A DNA stretch of 64,000 bases from an uncultured Burkholderiales bacterium. Its GTDB lineage: Bacteria > Pseudomonadota > Gammaproteobacteria > Burkholderiales > Burkholderiaceae_C. The stretch lies in NCBI GenBank assembly GCA_903822825.1, contig CAIJQQ010000003.1, forward strand, positions 62,001 to 126,000, in the 5' to 3' direction. Below are positions 61,273-64,000 of the stretch, piece after piece; positions within the stretch are counted from its first letter, which is position 1; the number at the start of each line of letters is the position of its first letter. The notes below the pieces were generated by a model. It saw only the letters and a list, made by a program, of their open reading frames with translations. It had not been told where the DNA came from and made no database searches. A program made the translations under genes and the position numbers.

Positions 61273-63387
61273 ATGAATCTCATCTTCCGCCAAGGCCTGT
61301 GGGCCACAGCATTGCTCAGCTTGGCCAACCACACCGCCCAAGCCCGCGTCACCCGCATCGTGATCGACGACACCCGGCCCGTGGCCGCATCACCTGCCGC
61401 CCCAGGCAAGTCTGCAGGCATCGCTTACGAGCAAGTCGTTGGCCGCGCCTTTGGCGAGCTGGACCCCAAACTCGCGCAAAACGCCATCATCCAGGACATC
61501 GAACTGGCCAAAGACGCCGACGGCAAAGTCCGTTATATGGCCTCTTTTGTGATCTACAAACCCGTGAACCTCAAAGACGCCAGTGGCCTCATGTGGCACG
61601 ACGTGCCCAATCGTGGCCGGGTGGGATTGCCCGCTGAGCAAGAGCTGACTGCAGGCGACATCGGTCTGCTCAGCGCATGGCAAGGCGACAACGCAGGCGC
61701 CACCGCCGTCAAGCCCAAGGCCACCATCGACGGTCTGCAGTTCTTGCAAGTGCCCGTGGCCCGCAACGCCGACGGCAGCCCGGTCAAAGGCCAGGTGCTG
61801 GCCCGCATCGTCAACCGCGCTGGTGCGGCATCACAACCGCTCATGGTGCAGACCAACCCTGTGCCCTACAAACCGGACAGCCTCGACACCGCCAAAGCCA
61901 CCTTGGTCTCGCGCGGTCGCGAGAACATGAACGGCGAAGTCTTTGACGAGCAAACCATCGCCCCCAGCGAATGGGCTTGGGCCCAATGCGACGCGCAAAA
62001 CCCCTTTCCAGGCAAACCCGACCCGACGCAGATTTGCCTGAAAAACGGCTTTGACGCCAAGCGCCTGTATCAAGTGGTCTTTACAGCGCAAGACCCCTAT
62101 GTGCTGGGCATCGGTTTTGCCGCCTGGCGCGATGTGGCCGTGTTCTTCAAGCACGCCAAGGCCGACGACGCAGGCACCCCCAACCCGGTGGCCAGCACGG
62201 TCACGCACAGCATTGCGCGGGGCATCTCGCAATCAGGCAACTACCTGCGCGGCTGGCTGCACTTGGGCTTTAACCGTGATGAAGCAGGCCAACAAGTGCA
62301 CGAAGGCTTGTGGCCCATCATTGCGGGCCGCCGCATTGCGCTCAACTTCCGCTGGGCACAGCCCGACGGCGTGCTCGAGCTCTACCAGGCAGGCAGCGAA
62401 GGCCCACAGTGGTGGCTGCCCCACCCCGACCCGGTGCGCGGCACACCCGCAGCGGGCATCCTCGACCGCTGCACCCAGACCCGCACCTGCCCCAAGATCA
62501 TGGAACACTTTGGCTCGGCCGAAGTCTGGGCTTTGAAGCTCACACCAGAGTGGATCGGCACCGACGCCAAGCAAGACCTGCCGCTTCCCGCCAACGTCAA
62601 GCGCTATTACATTGCCAGCAGCACCCACGGCGGTGGCGCGGGTGGCTTTGACACCAGCGTGCCCGGCGCGGCCTTGCCCAAAGCCGGCCCCATGTGCCCC
62701 GGCAACAACTTTGGCCAAGGCCTGTTGCCTGCCAACCCCATGCCGCACAAAGAGACGGTCAACGCGCTGCGCTTGCACTTTCGCCACTGGGTCATGAAAG
62801 GCACCGAGCCGCCCGCCAGCCGTTACCCCACACTGGCCAAAAACCAATTGGCTGTGGCCGAGAAAACCGCGCTGGGCTACCCCAGCCTGCCGGGCCTGCG
62901 CCCCACCGTGCCTGAGCGCGACTTCATCATGCCTGTGCACGACTACGATTGGGGCCCCGGCTTCAAGGCCGTTGACGGCTCGGGCGTGCCCAGCAACGCA
63001 CCACCCAAAATCAAACAAGTGCTGACCATGTACGCGCCCAAGGTGGATGCCGACGGGAACGAATTGGGCGGCGTGCCCGTGGTGCTGCTCGATGCACCGC
63101 TGGGCACTTACCTTGGCTGGAACGTCACCGCAGGTGGCGCCAAGCCTTTCCACCAGGGTGAGATTTGCAACTACGTGGGCGGCATGGTGCCCTTTGCCCA
63201 AACCGCTGCCGAACGTCAGGCCAACAACGACACCCGTCTGTCATTGCAAGAGCGCTATGGCTCGCATGACGGCTATGTGCAAGCCGTGCGCATAGCCACC
63301 GAACGCGCCATGAAAGAAGGCTTCCTCTTGCCCGAAGACGCGCAAGCCTTGATCGACGCCGCCCAAAAGAGCGCCGTGCTGCGCTGA
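61273..63387 (+). CDS. exported alpha/beta-hydrolase (Abhydrolase_10 type)
   Basis: This is a 704-aa protein with a signal peptide (residues 1-24, ending HTAQA). The putative nucleophile motif is RGISQSGNYLRGWLHLGFNR near residues 316-335, where Ser occupies the GxSxSGxY position. The C-terminal part holds HDYDWGPGF and GGAKPFHQGE. The length fits the Abhydrolase_10 family, whose substrates are largely unknown, though some act on esters or lactones. A Bug receptor gene follows 22 bases downstream, so hydrolase and uptake may be linked. Confidence 0.82.
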   Translation: MNLIFRQGLWATALLSLANHTAQARVTRIVIDDTRPVAASPAAPGKSAGIAYEQVVGRAFGELDPKLAQNAIIQDIELAKDADGKVRYMASFVIYKPVNLKDASGLMWHDVPNRGRVGLPAEQELTAGDIGLLSAWQGDNAGATAVKPKATIDGLQFLQVPVARNADGSPVKGQVLARIVNRAGAASQPLMVQTNPVPYKPDSLDTAKATLVSRGRENMNGEVFDEQTIAPSEWAWAQCDAQNPFPGKPDPTQICLKNGFDAKRLYQVVFTAQDPYVLGIGFAAWRDVAVFFKHAKADDAGTPNPVASTVTHSIARGISQSGNYLRGWLHLGFNRDEAGQQVHEGLWPIIAGRRIALNFRWAQPDGVLELYQAGSEGPQWWLPHPDPVRGTPAAGILDRCTQTRTCPKIMEHFGSAEVWALKLTPEWIGTDAKQDLPLPANVKRYYIASSTHGGGAGGFDTSVPGAALPKAGPMCPGNNFGQGLLPANPMPHKETVNALRLHFRHWVMKGTEPPASRYPTLAKNQLAVAEKTALGYPSLPGLRPTVPERDFIMPVHDYDWGPGFKAVDGSGVPSNAPPKIKQVLTMYAPKVDADGNELGGVPVVLLDAPLGTYLGWNVTAGGAKPFHQGEICNYVGGMVPFAQTAAERQANNDTRLSLQERYGSHDGYVQAVRIATERAMKEGFLLPEDAQALIDAAQKSAVLR

Positions 63388-63409
63388 CACCAACTCACCT
63401 AATCCGACC

Positions 63410-64000
63410 ATGAAAAAACGCATCTTCTGTCTGGCCTCTGCACTGTGCATGCTGCCCGCATTGGCGCAGGCACAAAGCGCCGACTGGCCCAGCAAGCCCA
63501 TCCGGCTGATCGTGCCGTTCCCGGCAGGCGGCCCCACCGATCTGGTGGCCCGCGAAGCGGCCAACATCCTGCGCGAGGAGTTCAAGCAAACCGTGGTGGT
63601 GGACAACAAACCCGGCGGCAATGGCACCCTGGGCCATGGGCTGCTGGCCAAGGCCCCCGCCGACGGCTACACCATTGGCCTCTTGGTCATCACGGTGGCC
63701 ATTGCGCCGCATTTGGGCAACGCGCCGTTTGACACCTTCAAAGACTTTGCGCCCATCAGCGACATGGTGTCGATGACGCCCATCGTGGTGGCCAACAACA
63801 ACGCGCCCTTCAACACCTTGGCCGAACTGGCCAGCCAAGCCAAGGCCAACCCCGGCAAGCTGGCCTTTGGCACACCCGGCGTGGCCACCGTGCCGCACCT
63901 GGCGGCCGAGCTGTTCCAGATGCAGTCGGGCACGCTGCTCAACCACATCCCCTACAAAGGCGCGACGCAGCAGATTCAAGACCTGATCGGCGGCTCGACC
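63410..64000 (+). CDS. Bug/TctC-family periplasmic binding protein, 3' end missing
   Basis: This is the first 197 residues of a Bug receptor. The signal peptide MKKRIFCLASALCMLPALAQ is followed by WPSKPIRLIVPFPAGGPTDL and VVVDNKPGGNGTLGHGLLAK, the two classic Bug ligand loops. The gene runs off the right edge. It lies 22 bases after the Abhydrolase_10 gene and probably binds a carboxylate released by, or fed to, that enzyme; this is inference. Confidence 0.92.
   Translation, partial: MKKRIFCLASALCMLPALAQAQSADWPSKPIRLIVPFPAGGPTDLVAREAANILREEFKQTVVVDNKPGGNGTLGHGLLAKAPADGYTIGLLVITVAIAPHLGNAPFDTFKDFAPISDMVSMTPIVVANNNAPFNTLAELASQAKANPGKLAFGTPGVATVPHLAAELFQMQSGTLLNHIPYKGATQQIQDLIGGST

Overview
The window looks like chromosome from a Burkholderiales bacterium, most likely Comamonadaceae (Limnohabitans, Rhodoferax or Polaromonas-like). 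The reasons are the high GC content, tripartite-tricarboxylate (Bug) binding proteins, a cphA'/cphA cyanophycin pair, a feruloyl-CoA synthase cluster, pobA with an IclR-type regulator, and short palindromic extragenic repeats. Genus placement is inference. About 55 protein genes fill the window. I saw no rRNA, tRNA, CRISPR array, prophage or insertion sequence, and no gene-free stretch reaches 300 bases (the longest are 43232-43515 and 35406-35674).

Layout. 1-5092 (minus): a GntR/FCD regulator followed by a branched-chain-type ABC importer (binding protein, livH, livM, livG, livF; livF runs off the left edge). 5278-6971 (plus): a small unknown protein and chromate transporter chrA. 7085-14198: a hydroxycinnamate-type module with a divergent amidohydrolase, then crotonase, feruloyl-CoA synthase, SDR dehydrogenase, 4-hydroxybenzoyl-CoA-type thioesterase, Bug receptor and MarR regulator. 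14296-16599: FAH-family protein, FKBP isomerase, secreted protein. 16676-20506: grpE-dnaK-dnaJ with two sigma-32 promoters. 20598-30771: a beta-CASP hydrolase and a cyanophycin locus (DUF1854 protein and ABC exporter-like protein divergent from cphA' and cphA), then an acyltransferase.

30776-38545: nitronate monooxygenase, acyl-CoA dehydrogenase and etfA/etfB on the minus strand, divergent from a TRAP transporter (dctPQM). Their shared promoter region carries three perfect inverted repeats. 38647-50917: mostly housekeeping and miscellaneous genes (MscS channel, enoyl-CoA hydratase, HDAC-like deacetylase, mltB, cpdB-like lipoprotein, Sel1 protein, a low-GC methyltransferase, SDR, Nudix, Hpt, dusC, GNAT). 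51007-53069: two multihaem cytochromes c. 53211-58511: SDR, thiolase, pobR/pobA and a CaiB-type CoA-transferase. 58534-64000: enoyl-CoA hydratase, NTF2-like protein, MFS transporter, an Abhydrolase_10 protein and a Bug receptor cut by the right edge.

Functionally, the 8-14 kb cluster and the 54-57 kb thiolase/pobA genes fit one route: hydroxycinnamate to its CoA ester, hydration, oxidation, side-chain cleavage to 4-hydroxybenzoyl-CoA, hydrolysis to 4-hydroxybenzoate, then PobA to protocatechuate. No vanillin dehydrogenase and no protocatechuate ring-cleavage genes lie in the window. Ten copies of a roughly 25-bp palindromic unit, arranged as five inverted pairs, sit in gaps within and between these operons.
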